From Candidatus Saccharimonadota bacterium (lineage in GTDB: Bacteria; Patescibacteriota; Saccharimonadia; Saccharimonadales; Saccharimonadaceae), in assembly GCA_017515205.1 (NCBI GenBank), contig JAFWHN010000004.1, positions 1-40,267 of the forward strand: 40,267 nucleotides of DNA, written 5' to 3'. The notes under the pieces were generated by a model. That model ran no database searches and had not been told where the DNA came from. It saw nothing but the letters and a program-made list of their open reading frames with translations. The position numbers were made by a program, and so were the translations under genes. Positions 1 to 10,410 of the stretch are shown piece after piece (positions within the stretch are counted from its first letter, which is position 1; each line of letters opens with the position of its first letter).

Positions 1-31
1 CATCCTGAGCCAGGATCAAACTCTCCATTAA
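1..31 (-). rRNA. rrs: 16S rRNA gene, 5' end only (partial)
   Basis: Read on the minus strand, the first bases are the conserved start of bacterial 16S rRNA (GAGTTTGATCCTGGCTCAG, the site of the 27F primer). Only about 31 nt of the mature RNA lie in the window; the rest is beyond base 1. The mature 5' end is placed near base 31 by alignment with the E. coli 5' end. A leader of roughly 115 nt separates it from the promoter at 153-181. Confidence 0.95.
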
Positions 32-152
32 AGTAATGTTAAATTTGAAAACTCAACATAAATTATAAACTGACGATGATTAATTGCACAACTAAATTGT
101 TAAACTATTTCTAAAGACTGGTAAAAAATACTCGCAGTTTTAGACTGTTCCC

Positions 153-181
153 ATTTTATCGCAGATTAACTTCTTTGTCAA
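153..181 (-). promoter_or_regulatory. rRNA operon promoter
   Basis: Minus strand: TTGACA (176-181), 17-nt spacer, TAAAAT (153-158). This is close to the sigma70 consensus and lies about 120 nt upstream of the 16S 5' end, with transcription expected from about base 146. The -35 box overlaps the TGA stop codon (178-180) of the surface protein gene, so there is no spacer between the genes. Confidence 0.8.
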
Positions 182-1473
182 GCCCTTTTTTGGACTTTTT
201 TAGGCCAGAAAAACCACATAATGACAACATCACACACCGCAACTAGAATAATGAACCACCATGGAAAAATAACTTCCTTTTCACAACTACCGGATTTTGG
301 CAATGTGATGCTAGGAGTGCTAGAATTCGAGCCGTCTGTAGTGTTAGCGGTCGAAGACGTGGTTTGAATGGGAGAAGATGGAGCAGAATTGGTTGCCGAA
401 GTTGTGACTTTTTGATTTTGAGCGGTTTTGGTATTTTTTTGGCTAGTCTTTATGTTTTTAGTGCTATTTTGACTAGTCGATGTTTTGGCGTTATTAGTAT
501 CTACGATAACTGGCTTAGTAGCGACGGATAAAGTTGAAGCCGAAGTTTGGTTATTATTTGAAGTTTTTTTGTCGTTATTCTCTGTTTCACTAGTATTGGA
601 ATTTGGGGCGTGGTTCTCAGAATCAGCCTCGGAATTCGTTTCATCTGTGTCAGAAGTTTCTGTCGAACCGTTTGAAGCGTTCTCCGTAGTTGTATTGTCT
701 GGAGAGGAGACTTCTGGAGTAAACGGAAAGTAGCGGGAAATACCGTCGGAGCCAAAAAGATACCTGCATTCCATGCCTGGTTCGTAGTCTGTTCCTTCAA
801 AACAGGATCTATAGTCTTTCACACCGTTGGTACGACCTCCGTTTGATTCAAGTAAAGAATAGTAAAGCATTTGGACAGTGTTATTGCCTAATCCGCTACC
901 AGCAACTAAATATTCCCTTTCGACGTTGGGGGTAAACCAGCCAGCACCATTTCTATCTTTGTCTTCGTCGATCATTAAATGCGAGGCAGATTCCACCGTA
1001 GCAGCATCACTTAGAAAATAGGGGTAACGTTCGCCATAAGATAACCAAGAAGCATCCCTAAGGGGATTTCCTAACCATTCTTCAACCCAAAGCATATAAA
1101 AATCTTCCATACTGTGAACCTCAGATTGGCCTAATCTATAATCAAGCATTCTATCTTCATCTTGATAATAAACCTTGATAATTTCTTCAGTTGGGTTGAT
1201 AGATGAAAGAATTAATTTTTCCCACATAAAGTTTTCGAGCGCGCGGTACTTACCATCAGTTCTAGCACGCTCGTAAAGTAAGTCCTCTTTACAATAGCTA
1301 TCATCACCGCACATAGCGGAAAAATCACTTTCGGTTTCGATCAAAAACTCACGCATTTCTGATACTGTCCAGTATTCAATACCGTTTTTTATTTCTTTGG
1401 CCGAAACTGGTATGTTTGCGAAAGAGGAACTACAGGCAAAAACTGCTAGTAGTAATAAAATTTTTTTATACAT
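178..1473 (-). CDS. Secreted, cell-wall-anchored surface protein with LPxTG-like motif
   Basis: The first residues (MYKKILLLLAVFACSSSFA) form a Sec signal peptide. I chose this start (1473) over an upstream in-frame ATG at 1503 because AAAGGAG sits just before it. The N-terminal ~230 residues are a globular, acidic domain with paired cysteines that I do not recognise. Next come about 150 residues of low-complexity Ser/Thr/Asn, and then LPKSG, one strong membrane helix rich in Trp/Phe, and a basic tail (PKKVQKRA). That order is the classic sortase sorting signal, with Ser in place of Thr. A host-contact or adhesion role for an episymbiont is inference. The Ser/Thr-rich stalk may be glycosylated. 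No sortase gene is in the window. Confidence 0.75.
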   Translation of the reverse strand: MYKKILLLLAVFACSSSFANIPVSAKEIKNGIEYWTVSEMREFLIETESDFSAMCGDDSYCKEDLLYERARTDGKYRALENFMWEKLILSSINPTEEIIKVYYQDEDRMLDYRLGQSEVHSMEDFYMLWVEEWLGNPLRDASWLSYGERYPYFLSDAATVESASHLMIDEDKDRNGAGWFTPNVEREYLVAGSGLGNNTVQMLYYSLLESNGGRTNGVKDYRSCFEGTDYEPGMECRYLFGSDGISRYFPFTPEVSSPDNTTTENASNGSTETSDTDETNSEADSENHAPNSNTSETENNDKKTSNNNQTSASTLSVATKPVIVDTNNAKTSTSQNSTKNIKTSQKNTKTAQNQKVTTSATNSAPSSPIQTTSSTANTTDGSNSSTPSITLPKSGSCEKEVIFPWWFIILVAVCDVVIMWFFWPKKVQKRA

Positions 1474-1647
1474 AAAACTCCTTTCGAACCGTTTGAGGTT
1501 CAATTATTTAACTTGCGGGAGTATATAGGCACAAAGAATAAAAAAATACAACCCCTGTCAGGATTTTTATAAGCATAAGTGGTGTGACCTCTTAAAAAAA
1601 TTTTTTTACGCTATTGGTAAGATTGAATATATAAATGATAAAATATC

Positions 1648-1676
1648 AAAAAAGTCGCATTTTGTGCGACTTTTTT
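1648..1676 (-). terminator. Intrinsic terminator after gyrA
   Basis: A 12-bp stem (AAAAAAGTCGCA / TGCGACTTTTTT, loop TTTTG) lies 2 nt after the gyrA stop codon. It has A and T tracts on both sides, so it could work in both directions; only minus-strand transcription reaches it. Confidence 0.85.
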
Positions 1677-1678
1677 GA

Positions 1679-4276
1679 TTATTTTTTCTTAACTTCTGGA
1701 GATTTAGTGTTATCTGCTTTTTTCGTTTCACTATCTTCGTTGTCTTCTTCTGGCAGAACAATTCCAATGGAAGCTACGGTATCACCTTCGCTCATCTTCA
1801 TAATGCGGACGCCTTGGGTAGCACGGCCGAGAGTCGGGATTTCTTTCATGGCCACACGAATAGCTTGCCCCTTAGTAGACATCATAATGACTTCTTTGGC
1901 CTGTGGGTCGAGCGTATGGACAGCAACAATTGGTCCGGTCTTAGCGGTGACAGTAGCGACCTTAATGCCCACGCCACCACGCTTGTGTGGTGGGAAGTTG
2001 GCAACTAGAGTGGCCTTGCCATAGCCATTGGCGGAAACAGCGATGAGTTTCTGGTTTGGATCTGTAATCACGTCCATGCCGACGATTTCGTCCTTCGGGC
2101 GGAGACGCATACCCCTAACCCCCATAGCGGCACGACCCATGGCGCGAACGTCTTTTTCGTTAAATCTGGTGGCCTGGCCAGCAGAGGTAGAAATTACAAT
2201 ATCATTAGAACCAGTAGTTTCTTTGACCCACTTGAGTTCATCACCCTGATCAAGCTTGATGGCAATTAGACCGTTGGAACGGATATTGAAGAAGTCTTTG
2301 ATGGCGGATTTCTTGATGGTTCCCTTCTTGGTAGCCATGAAGAGGAAGCCATTTTCGCCGGCATCACCTTGCTTAATAATAGCGGTAATTCTCTCTTCTG
2401 GGTGCATATTGAGAAGATTTACAGCTGCGGTGCCCTTAGCAGCGAGCGAAGCTTGCGGTACTTCGTAGGCTTTCAAGCGGAAGATGCGACCTTGATTAGT
2501 GAAGAATAAGAGGAAGTCATGTGAATTAGCAGTGAGAATCTGGGCAATCATATCTTCTTCCTTGGTGGTCATACCGCGTTTGCCCTTACCACCACGGTTT
2601 TGCTTCCTAAAGTCAGTTTGAGCGACTCGCTTCATATAATTCTCGGAAGTTAAGAGAATAACGCTTTCTTCCTCTGGGATGAGCTCTTCCTCAGAGAACT
2701 TGCCGACTTCGTGATTAATAATCTTAGAGCGACGCGGATCGTCATATTTCTCTTTGATAGCGATAAGCTCCTCTTTGACTACTCTTAGAACTTCTTTTTC
2801 ATCAGCTAAGATAGCTTCAAGTTTTTTGATGAGTTCATGAAGTTGCTTTAACTCATCCTCAATCTTGTCGCGTTCGAGACCCTGGAGACGACGAAGTTGC
2901 ATCTGTAGAATTGCATTAGCCTGTATTTCGGAGAGGCCGAAGCGTTTCATTAACTGCTGATCGGCATCATCATAAGAGGCGCGAATGACTTTAATTACCT
3001 CGTCGATATTATCAAGGGCAATCTTTAACCCCTCTAAGATGTGGGCACGCTCTTTGGCTCTCTCTAGATCGAACTCAGTACGACGACGAATTACCTTCTG
3101 ACGGTGCTTAATAAATTCAGCTAATATCTCTTTGAGGCCGAGAATACGAGGTTGGATACCGTCAATTAGAGCGAGCATATTGTAGTGGAAAGAAGTCTGG
3201 AGAGGGGTGAGTTTATAGAGCTGGTTTAGGATCTTCTTAGGGAAAGCATCTTTTTTAAGCTCTACGACTACCCGAATCTTACCTCTAGCAGACTCATCAC
3301 GGGCATCAGCAATGTGATCTAACTTCTTAGCAAGTACCAAATCGCGAACCTTATCGATAAAATCTTCCTTGCTCATACCGTAAGGAACTTCGGTGATAAC
3401 GATGTTGTAACGACCGTTTTTACGCTCTTCGATGTTGGCAACGGCGCGAATAGTGACGGAACCTTTACCAGTGGCATAGGCTTCTTTCATCGGAGCGCCA
3501 CCGTAAACTTCGGCACCGGTCGGGAAATCTGGACCTTTGACGTATTTCATCAAGCCTTCAAGAGTAATATCTGGATCATCAATCTGGGCGACGGTGGCAT
3601 CTACCAATTCACCGAGGTTGTGTGGTGGAATGTTGGTAGCCATACCGACGGCGATACCCATCTGACCGTTTAAGAGAATGTTTGGTACAGCAGCTGGGAG
3701 TACGGAAGGTTCTTTCTCGGTGCCATCGAAGTTATCACGGAAATCTACGGTGTCCTTATCGATATCAGCGAGGAGCTCAACGCCAATTTTATCAAGACGA
3801 GCCTCAGTATAACGAGAGGCAGCAGCTTCATCACCATCCATAGAACCGAAGTTACCCTGGCCCTCGACGAGGGTGTAACGCATTTTCCAAGGTTGAGCGA
3901 GGTTGACCATGGCTTCATAGATAGAGGAATCACCGTGCGGGTGGTATTTACCCATCACCTCACCGACAATACGAGCGGATTTAACAGTGGCGTGAGGGGC
4001 TTTCCAACCGTTTTTGTTCATTGCATAGAGAATACGACGGTTCACTGGTTTCAGGCCATCGCGGACATCTGGGAGAGCGCGATCTACAATTACAGAGAGC
4101 GAATAACGAAGGAAATAGTCCTCCATGGTGTTTTCGACGGTGCGAAGCTCGATGCCATCTTCGGTGGTGACTTCACCATCGGTAGCTTTGACAGCGTCAA
4201 CCTGTTCAATGTCGCCACCAAAATCGATGTGCTTCCCTGTTTCGTCGTTGTTTTTTGGTTGATTATCTTCTGCCAT
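1679..4276 (-). CDS. gyrA: DNA gyrase subunit A
   Basis: Breakage-reunion subunit of DNA gyrase, which introduces negative supercoils with GyrB. The catalytic tyrosine is Tyr156 in ASRYTEAR. The quinolone region reads [12 protein letters not shown] (112-123) and keeps Ser at the E. coli Ser83 position (Ser117) and an acidic residue at the Asp87 position (Glu121). The C-terminal beta-pinwheel carries a GyrA box, QNRGGKG, near residue 560; this box distinguishes GyrA from ParC. About 45 acidic residues precede the conserved core and are unusual for the family. GGAGG lies between the gyrB stop and this ATG (8-nt gap), so the two genes form one operon. The length of 865 aa is normal. Confidence 0.97.
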   Translation of the reverse strand: MAEDNQPKNNDETGKHIDFGGDIEQVDAVKATDGEVTTEDGIELRTVENTMEDYFLRYSLSVIVDRALPDVRDGLKPVNRRILYAMNKNGWKAPHATVKSARIVGEVMGKYHPHGDSSIYEAMVNLAQPWKMRYTLVEGQGNFGSMDGDEAAASRYTEARLDKIGVELLADIDKDTVDFRDNFDGTEKEPSVLPAAVPNILLNGQMGIAVGMATNIPPHNLGELVDATVAQIDDPDITLEGLMKYVKGPDFPTGAEVYGGAPMKEAYATGKGSVTIRAVANIEERKNGRYNIVITEVPYGMSKEDFIDKVRDLVLAKKLDHIADARDESARGKIRVVVELKKDAFPKKILNQLYKLTPLQTSFHYNMLALIDGIQPRILGLKEILAEFIKHRQKVIRRRTEFDLERAKERAHILEGLKIALDNIDEVIKVIRASYDDADQQLMKRFGLSEIQANAILQMQLRRLQGLERDKIEDELKQLHELIKKLEAILADEKEVLRVVKEELIAIKEKYDDPRRSKIINHEVGKFSEEELIPEEESVILLTSENYMKRVAQTDFRKQNRGGKGKRGMTTKEEDMIAQILTANSHDFLLFFTNQGRIFRLKAYEVPQASLAAKGTAAVNLLNMHPEERITAIIKQGDAGENGFLFMATKKGTIKKSAIKDFFNIRSNGLIAIKLDQGDELKWVKETTGSNDIVISTSAGQATRFNEKDVRAMGRAAMGVRGMRLRPKDEIVGMDVITDPNQKLIAVSANGYGKATLVANFPPHKRGGVGIKVATVTAKTGPIVAVHTLDPQAKEVIMMSTKGQAIRVAMKEIPTLGRATQGVRIMKMSEGDTVASIGIVLPEEDNEDSETKKADNTKSPEVKKK

Positions 4277-4284
4277 ATTCCTCC

Positions 4285-6270
4285 TTAGAAGTCCAAATCA
4301 TCAAGGTCAACGGAGGCTGCCCTTGATTGAATAAAGTTTTTACGAAGTTCGGCTTGATCGCCCATGAGTTTACTGAAGATGGCGTCGGCTCGCTCGGCAT
4401 CTTCGATGTTTACTCTAATCAATACGCGATTCTCTGGTTTCATCGTGGTTTCCCAAAGTTGAGAGGCATCCATTTCACCAAGACCCTTAAAGCGCTGTTG
4501 AGCGGTGTAACCAGCCTGTTTGAAACGCTCGTCTTCGGGGTTAATCTTGACGCCTTGTTTTTTACGCTCCTCAATCTTCTCGGTTAAAGTGCGCTCCAAG
4601 GCATCTTCATCATAGATGTAATCAATCTTACGACCGTTCCCGGTCCCCTTAATCAGGCCAAAGAGTGGCGGTTTGGCCAGATAAACGTGGCCAGCTTTAA
4701 TTACCTCTGGCATATAACGGAAGAAGAAAGTGAGAAGTAGCGTAGAAATATGCGAACCATCCACATCGGCATCGGTCATGAAGATAATCTTGTGATATCT
4801 TAGACCATCAATATTAAATTGGTCGCCAATACCGACACCGAGACCTTTAATCAGGGAGACTAGCTCGGCGTTGGCCAGCATCTTGTCGAGACGGGCACGT
4901 TCAGTATTTAAAACTTTACCTCTGAGCGGCAAAATAGCCTGAATCTTGGAATCACGACCTTCCTTGGCGGAACCAGCGGCGGAATTACCCTCTACGATAA
5001 AGAGTTCGCAATCTTCAGCATTTCTGGAAGAACAGTCGGCGAGTTTGGATGGGAGGTTAAGGCCCTCAAAGGCACCTTTCCTAATTACGTTATCTCTAGC
5101 GGCACGAGCAGCTTTGCGAGCCCGAGCAGCCAAAGTGGCTTTACTGACGATTTTCTTCGCAATTGCAGGGTTTTCTTCGAGATAATAACCGAAGTATTCG
5201 CTCATCACCTTATCGACGTAGCCACGCACCTCTGGATTACCGAGTTTGTTCTTGGTCTGGCCTTCGAACTGTGGGTCAGGGAGCTTGACTAGGATAACAG
5301 CGGTAAGACCTTCTTTGATATCATCACCGGTAAGGTTCTCTTCTTTCTCTTTAAGGAGGCCATTCTTGCGAGCATAATCATTAATGACACGGTTAAGACC
5401 GGTCCTAAAGCCTACCACATGCATCCCGCCATCAGGGGTGAGAACGTTGTTGGCAAAAGGTTTCATAATTTCGGCGTAAGTATCATTGTACTGAAGTGCG
5501 ATCTCAATACCGGCCTCGTTGACCTGTTTCTCAACGTAGAAGATATCGTCAGAGAGAACTTCCTTGCCCTGATTGAGGCGCTTGACGTAGCTTTTGATAC
5601 CACCCTCGAAGTAGAAGGACTCGCTAGCGCCGGTACGCTCATCTTTAACAATGATTAAAATGCCTTTGGTCAGATAAGCCTGGTGACGAGCATAACTAGC
5701 GACCCAGTTATAATCAAAGGTAGTGGTTTCTTTGAAAATATTGGGGTCAGGATAAAAAGTAATAGAGGTACCTGATTCGCGTGGTGAGCCCTTAGTAACG
5801 ACGAGATCAGAGGTAGGTTTGCCTAAATCGAATTCAATATGGTGAGTCTTGCCGTCGCGATAAACTTCTGCAATCATGCGGGTAGAAAGAGCATTTACTA
5901 CAGAGGAGCCAACACCGTGAAGGCCAGAGGAAACTTTGTAGCCGCCATCGCCGAATTTACCACCGGCGTGGAGGACAGTAAGAACCGTCTCAAGAGTGGA
6001 TTTGTGAGTTTTGGGGTGGATATCTACAGGAATACCACGACCATTATCGTCTACGCGGACGCCACCGTCTTTTAAGATAGTAATTTCTATTCTGTTGGCG
6101 AAACCGGCGATGGCTTCATCGATGGAGTTATCGGCGATTTCCTTGATTAAATGATGTAAACCATCATAACCGGTAGAACCGATATACATACCAGGGCGAA
6201 GACGCACTGGTTCCAAACCTTCGAGCACCCGAATTTCGGACGAATCATAATTTTCAGCTTTTCCAGCCAT
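4285..6270 (-). CDS. gyrB: DNA gyrase subunit B
   Basis: ATPase subunit of DNA gyrase. The N-terminal GHKL ATPase shows DNSIDEA and DNGRGIPVD; the TOPRIM domain shows [14 protein letters not shown] (about residue 428) and the metal-binding DADVDGSHI (about 495). At 661 aa it is the short Gram-positive-like type without the insert found in E. coli GyrB. It is the first gene of the gyrB-gyrA operon, with TTGAGGT as a ribosome site and a sigma70-type promoter at 6302-6330. Confidence 0.97.
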   Translation of the reverse strand: MAGKAENYDSSEIRVLEGLEPVRLRPGMYIGSTGYDGLHHLIKEIADNSIDEAIAGFANRIEITILKDGGVRVDDNGRGIPVDIHPKTHKSTLETVLTVLHAGGKFGDGGYKVSSGLHGVGSSVVNALSTRMIAEVYRDGKTHHIEFDLGKPTSDLVVTKGSPRESGTSITFYPDPNIFKETTTFDYNWVASYARHQAYLTKGILIIVKDERTGASESFYFEGGIKSYVKRLNQGKEVLSDDIFYVEKQVNEAGIEIALQYNDTYAEIMKPFANNVLTPDGGMHVVGFRTGLNRVINDYARKNGLLKEKEENLTGDDIKEGLTAVILVKLPDPQFEGQTKNKLGNPEVRGYVDKVMSEYFGYYLEENPAIAKKIVSKATLAARARKAARAARDNVIRKGAFEGLNLPSKLADCSSRNAEDCELFIVEGNSAAGSAKEGRDSKIQAILPLRGKVLNTERARLDKMLANAELVSLIKGLGVGIGDQFNIDGLRYHKIIFMTDADVDGSHISTLLLTFFFRYMPEVIKAGHVYLAKPPLFGLIKGTGNGRKIDYIYDEDALERTLTEKIEERKKQGVKINPEDERFKQAGYTAQQRFKGLGEMDASQLWETTMKPENRVLIRVNIEDAERADAIFSKLMGDQAELRKNFIQSRAASVDLDDLDF

Positions 6271-6301
6271 TTCTATACCTCAACTTTAATATTCTGTATC
6301 T

Positions 6302-6330
6302 ATTTTACACCTAAAAAGCAAAAAAATCAA
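6302..6330 (-). promoter_or_regulatory. gyrB-gyrA promoter
   Basis: Minus strand: TTGATT (6325-6330), 17-nt spacer, TAAAAT (6302-6307). This puts transcription about 25 nt before the gyrB ATG. Confidence 0.7.
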
Positions 6331-6368
6331 CACCTCAGTAACAAAATTAAATGTTTAAAGCTCATATA

Positions 6369-8981
6369 TTATTTATTATCATTTTGTTGGGCAAGCCAGG
6401 CATCCAAAAATCCGCCCTGAGACGTGCTGGATGCGCTAGAAGCAGGGTTTGGGGCTGTAGACGCATTTCCAGCTGGTGCGTGAGCATAAGCGTCTTGTAG
6501 AGGCTCTGAGGCGGGTTTTACGGGCGTTTCTGCTTTTTGCTCGGCACGCGACCAGCGTTCCTGGATTTCTTTTTCAACTTCGGCACGTGTTTTACCGTAT
6601 TTAGTAGCAGAATAAGCCTTGAGAGACTCCATTAGCTCGTCGTTTGGTTCACCCATTGGTGCAGGAAGATTAATTGTAAACGGAGCGGATGGCATATCAA
6701 ACATCATCACCTTAGCCACAGCGGCGTGATTTGGAGTCTTTGTAAGATCCTCGGCGGTAAAGGTAGGCGTGAAGGCTTTGACCATGAGATCAGCGTCTGT
6801 AACGCCAATACGACCACAGATGATAGAGCCAACGTTACCAAGCAAGGCTTCCCTAATTTTATCGGTGAGCTGAGTCATAAACTGGTTGGCCACAATCAAA
6901 TTAAGGCGATATTTACGAGCTTCAGAGAGAATAGATTCAAAGCTATCCGTAGCAAAGTTCTGGAACTCATCGACATAGAGACAGAAGTCCTGCCGCTGGT
7001 CTTCTGGGATGTCTTGGCGACTCATAGCGGCTTGCTGGAACTTCATCACGAAGATCATACCAAGGAGGTTAGCGTTGATATCGCCGAGACGGCCCTTTGA
7101 CAGGTTGACTAGGAAGATTTTCTTATTATCCATGATTTCACGGATATTAAACCCGGATTTAACCTGACCTAAGGTGTTGCGCATAATGGTGTTAGCAATG
7201 AACGGACCCCATTTACTAGAGAACCAGGTAATGACTTCACCGGCGTCGCTACTCTTTTGGCTCTGTGGGAACTCTTTAGTCCAATAGTCATAAACTGCCT
7301 TATCTGTGACATATTTAAGCTTTGATTTAACGAATTCGGCATCTGTAAAGCACTGTGGAATGTCAATAAAGGTAGCGCCAGCCGGATCAGACATCAGAAG
7401 AAGGGCGGCATTTCTAAACATATGCTGGCCACGCGGACCAAAGAAGCCTTGATTCTGGGGGTCAAAGAGCGATTGTAACATACTAATTCCCTCTTGAACA
7501 ATAAAGTCTTTTTGATCCTCATTGGTGTATTCAAACATATTCATGCCAACTGGATGTTCGATGTCGGCAGGGTCGAAGTAGATGACGTCATCAATTCTTT
7601 CCTCTGGTACGCGCTTCAAAATTGCTTCAACCGCATCACCGTGTGGATCGATAAAGGCAAAACCGCGCCCATCACACATATCCTGGAAGGCCAAATTCTC
7701 GAGGAAGACGGATTTACCCATACCAGTTTGACCAATGATGTACATATGACGACGACGGTCATCCTCTTGCAAATAAATCGCTTTCTTTTGGCCACGGAAT
7801 TCGTTGGTACCGAGAAACAACCCTTCGGTGGCGAGATGAGCTGGGCCATCGACTTGTTTAACTAGCTGACGTTCTACCGAAGTACTTGGAATGGCATTTT
7901 GCTCTGGAAGGTGATAAATAGAAGCTAGCTCAACACTGTTCAAGACATTTTGATTGGTACCAACTGGGAAAAATCTGAAGGTGTAATCTACTACTAATTT
8001 TTTGATGTCTCTGCTAGGATTGACGCTAAAGCTGTTTAATTCGGGTGAGTTAAACTGCGAAAAGGCCGATACGATGCTATTGTTGATAGCTTGAGAGCGA
8101 GCTTCAGAGGCTGAACTAGCAATTACTCTTACTAGGGTTTCGAAGACTGGATATTTCATTTTATTGGTGATGGCAGTGATCTCATCTTGTTTAACACCGG
8201 AAATAGTGGTTTGCTCGGTTTTTTCATGCTCGCCTGGTACCTCAAAGGGAGCTTTGAGAACATCCATAGCGAAGGCACCAATGCCAGCGCCGACACTTTC
8301 GGTGGTCTTTTTGCCTTTGCTTAAATCTTCGATGTATTGCTTAGCCTTATCAAACCAATTTTTTTGTGCAGGCCGGAACAAAAGTTGTACAGCTGCGCCT
8401 TCACCTTTGTTCAAGCCAGAAAGTGCCGTCAGCATGGCCATTTGAGCATCACGTTTAGTTTCCTCATAAGTAGCAATCGGTAGGAATGATTTCTTGTTGA
8501 GCGTTAGTTCAGTCCCAGTAATTGCGTCAATGCCGCCACCACCTTCAAAAATGTTCTCTTCCCATTTCTCCTCGAGACGAGCGGACGGATAGGCAGACTG
8601 TACTGCTTGCCTCACCGTCTCTGTGAGAACGGCAGGAACGATGGCATAATACCTAACTACACCTCTAGTAGCGATGATTTCAAATGAAAAATGCCTTTGA
8701 CCGTAAATCCGGGACTTAATGCCCTTGGTGATAGTAGATGCAAGAATGGAATACATTACCTGGGCTTTTGAGATAGCTTCGTTGGCAATGTCCCTTTCGT
8801 CACGACTACCTGCTTCGATATCCTCGGTGGACGGTGGCAAATGAATGAGAAGCGGTACCATTTTGAGGCCACGCTCAAATTTTTTGGCTTTGCGAATCTT
8901 TGAAATTTTGGCACCAAAAACAATTGCGATAAGAAGTATTGCCGCTAGAACCATGATAAGAATGACCACCCTAGGATCCAT
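6369..8981 (-). CDS. TraG/VirD4-HerA-like membrane-anchored DNA-translocation ATPase
   Basis: 870 aa. One N-terminal membrane helix (about residues 5-24) is followed by a ~350-residue region without clear motifs. The P-loop NTPase domain has Walker A GQTGMGKS (about residue 418), FIDPHGD soon after, and a Walker B-type VDEFQNF (about 670) followed by a sensor-like VANQFMTQL. This pattern belongs to the HerA/FtsK-type hexameric motors that include conjugation coupling proteins (TraG/VirD4, TraM-recognition domain). The last ~70 residues are low-complexity Pro/Ala/Ser. CPR genomes commonly carry a chromosomal protein of this kind; a role in DNA or protein transfer is inferred. Other secretion-system genes are not in the window. 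It follows the acidic 187-aa gene and is probably cotranscribed with it. Confidence 0.75.
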   Translation of the reverse strand: MDPRVVILIMVLAAILLIAIVFGAKISKIRKAKKFERGLKMVPLLIHLPPSTEDIEAGSRDERDIANEAISKAQVMYSILASTITKGIKSRIYGQRHFSFEIIATRGVVRYYAIVPAVLTETVRQAVQSAYPSARLEEKWEENIFEGGGGIDAITGTELTLNKKSFLPIATYEETKRDAQMAMLTALSGLNKGEGAAVQLLFRPAQKNWFDKAKQYIEDLSKGKKTTESVGAGIGAFAMDVLKAPFEVPGEHEKTEQTTISGVKQDEITAITNKMKYPVFETLVRVIASSASEARSQAINNSIVSAFSQFNSPELNSFSVNPSRDIKKLVVDYTFRFFPVGTNQNVLNSVELASIYHLPEQNAIPSTSVERQLVKQVDGPAHLATEGLFLGTNEFRGQKKAIYLQEDDRRRHMYIIGQTGMGKSVFLENLAFQDMCDGRGFAFIDPHGDAVEAILKRVPEERIDDVIYFDPADIEHPVGMNMFEYTNEDQKDFIVQEGISMLQSLFDPQNQGFFGPRGQHMFRNAALLLMSDPAGATFIDIPQCFTDAEFVKSKLKYVTDKAVYDYWTKEFPQSQKSSDAGEVITWFSSKWGPFIANTIMRNTLGQVKSGFNIREIMDNKKIFLVNLSKGRLGDINANLLGMIFVMKFQQAAMSRQDIPEDQRQDFCLYVDEFQNFATDSFESILSEARKYRLNLIVANQFMTQLTDKIREALLGNVGSIICGRIGVTDADLMVKAFTPTFTAEDLTKTPNHAAVAKVMMFDMPSAPFTINLPAPMGEPNDELMESLKAYSATKYGKTRAEVEKEIQERWSRAEQKAETPVKPASEPLQDAYAHAPAGNASTAPNPASSASSTSQGGFLDAWLAQQNDNK

Positions 8982-9039
8982 TACGACCTTCCTTCTCTGT
9001 AATCATTGTTGTAATTTTTACTAAAACAGATACATGAGA

Positions 9040-9603
9040 TCATGCCGCTACCTCCCTTTTGAAACTGTGTTTGATGTACTTTTTAACAGCATTTTGCCTG
9101 ACAATTTTATAAAACTCATCTGGAACGATTTCGCCTTTATTAAATTCTTCGGTGGCACGAATGGTAACTTTAAGTGCTTCTGGAGAAATCGAATACTTTT
9201 TCTCGCTAAAATCTTTGGAATCAATTGATTCATTAATGTCTGGATTAGCGGGATCTAAACTTTGGTTAGGTGCCGTTTCCTTGTTTTCGTAGTCTGGCGG
9301 CATATAATCAAGGTTCACCACTTCGCCTAGCTTCTGAGCGTTTTCTGTGCTGGGAGTCTCTTCAGGCGTTTTTTGAATGTTTTCGTTAACTTTAGTGCCT
9401 TTTGAATTGTCAACGGTTTCTGCTGTAATTCCCTGTTTTTCGGCGTTATTGGCAGTTTCTACTACATTCCAGGTCATGTTTTCGTTAGTCAAATCAAGAT
9501 TGTGATTTTCTGGTTTTTCTTCAGGGTTGGTTGAAAAATCTTCTTTTTTAGATGCAGAAGAATTCGGTTCTAAGTTAAAACTGGAGCTTTGACCATTGTC
9601 CAT
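9040..9603 (-). CDS. Acidic, mostly disordered protein upstream of the TraG/HerA-like ATPase
   Basis: 187 aa, family not recognised. Residues 1-130 are rich in Asn, Glu, Ser, Thr and Pro and look disordered. The last ~55 residues look helical and folded (ISPEALKVTIRATEEFNKG onward) and end in a basic stretch. The gene starts 6 nt after TGATAAAAT (9610-9615), so the mRNA should be leaderless. It lies 58 nt upstream of the ATPase gene on the same strand; a role as partner or adaptor of that ATPase is only suggested by position. Confidence 0.6.
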   Translation of the reverse strand: MDNGQSSSFNLEPNSSASKKEDFSTNPEEKPENHNLDLTNENMTWNVVETANNAEKQGITAETVDNSKGTKVNENIQKTPEETPSTENAQKLGEVVNLDYMPPDYENKETAPNQSLDPANPDINESIDSKDFSEKKYSISPEALKVTIRATEEFNKGEIVPDEFYKIVRQNAVKKYIKHSFKREVAA

Positions 9604-9621
9604 GAGTCTATTTTATCACAC

Positions 9622-9975
9622 TTATGTTTTTTTGTAGACAAAAAACTCGGCTAAAATTAAGAAAAATGCAATTAAAGCAATCGTCCAGAGATTAATAGCG
9701 CCAAAAGAACGTGCCATTAGAAACATGATTGGGCCAAAAGCGATAATGGCGGCGCAAAGATAGTCTTTACTGCGAAAAGTTTCCTTTTTAAAAGCGAGAC
9801 GTTCAAAAGCGAAAACAAATAGCGTAGTTATGCCAAAAACAGAGATATAAACCGTTGTAAAAAATAACAAAACTCCGAACGGTCCTATTTCCGTCGGAGA
9901 TATTAAATTCATCATAAGGATTAGTGCTGCGAGTCCTAGAAAACTTATGATAAAGAGAATACGGTTATGCTTCAT
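9622..9975 (-). CDS. Small polytopic membrane protein
   Basis: 117 aa with four hydrophobic helices (about residues 7-25, 32-55, 70-90, 94-113) and basic connecting loops; family not recognised. TGATATAAT ends 6 nt before the ATG, so translation is predicted to be leaderless. It ends 18 nt before the start of the acidic protein gene, which has its own -10 element. Confidence 0.6.
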   Translation of the reverse strand: MKHNRILFIISFLGLAALILMMNLISPTEIGPFGVLLFFTTVYISVFGITTLFVFAFERLAFKKETFRSKDYLCAAIIAFGPIMFLMARSFGAINLWTIALIAFFLILAEFFVYKKT

Positions 9976-10353
9976 AACCTTATTATATCACATCTGGTTA
10001 GTTCCCCCAAGTATTTTTTTGGAAGGGGGCGGGGGTTATCCGGTACCTAAAATGATTAAATATTGACCGCAACCCTGATCCGCCTACCCTTTTTTGACCG
10101 CTTCACATAAGGTGAAGCATTGTCCTTGCTGCTTATTTCTCTCGTTCTGGTTTATGGTTTAAAAAGGTGCTAACGAAAGATTTTTCAGCGCGCTCGACGC
10201 GTAAGTTTCCTTAGCGGAGCTCTAGGTAATTCCTAAGATTGTAATTTATGGCTAGAAATTACCTTTTCGCCCGCTAAGGTTTATGGTTTATTCTTGATTC
10301 TTTTCCTTTTCATTTTTTGTCCTTTTTTAGTTTTTGTTTTAGTCATCTCGACT
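9976..10353 (-). ncRNA. Candidate minus-strand small transcript with hairpins (function unknown)
   Basis: A promoter-like TTGCTT (10383-10388), 17-nt spacer, extended -10 TGC-TACTAT (10360-10365) points leftward from about 10353. Downstream lie a 21-codon ORF (10281-10346), a long imperfect hairpin (CCTTAGCGG 10209-10217 with CCGCTAAGG 10271-10279, and inside it AGGTAATT 10224-10231 with AATTACCT 10257-10264), two copies of a 12-base repeat (10149-10160 and 10278-10289), and a 7-bp hairpin (GCTTCAC 10100-10106 with GTGAAGC 10112-10118). No known RNA family is recognised. The 3' end is not clear; a C/G-rich hairpin near 10007-10030 is possible. No gene of usual size is present in this stretch. 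Confidence 0.35.
10281..10346 (-). CDS. Possible 21-residue Lys/Arg-rich peptide
   Basis: The ORF encodes a peptide that is more than half basic (MTKTKTKKGQKM, then KRKRIKNKP). It begins 13 nt after a TGCTACTAT -10 element, so its mRNA would be almost leaderless. The stop codon falls inside one copy of the 12-base repeat. The composition resembles a tiny ribosome-binding protein or an RNA-binding peptide, but no family is recognised and there is no Shine-Dalgarno site, so coding is uncertain. Confidence 0.3.
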   Translation of the reverse strand: MTKTKTKKGQKMKRKRIKNKP

Positions 10354-10410
10354 GTTTTTATAGTAGCATAACCGTAATGAAAAAGCAATAGTTTTATTCA
10401 GTTTTTTAGG

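Noticed and set aside
501-800. Second minus-strand frame inside the surface protein gene
   Set aside because: It is a by-product of the low-complexity Ser/Thr/Asn region; no start signal.
3893-4288. Long open frames antisense to gyrA, gyrB, the TraG/HerA-like gene and nrdD
   Set aside because: They mirror strongly conserved genes on the other strand, have no ribosome site or leaderless promoter, and show no family motif.
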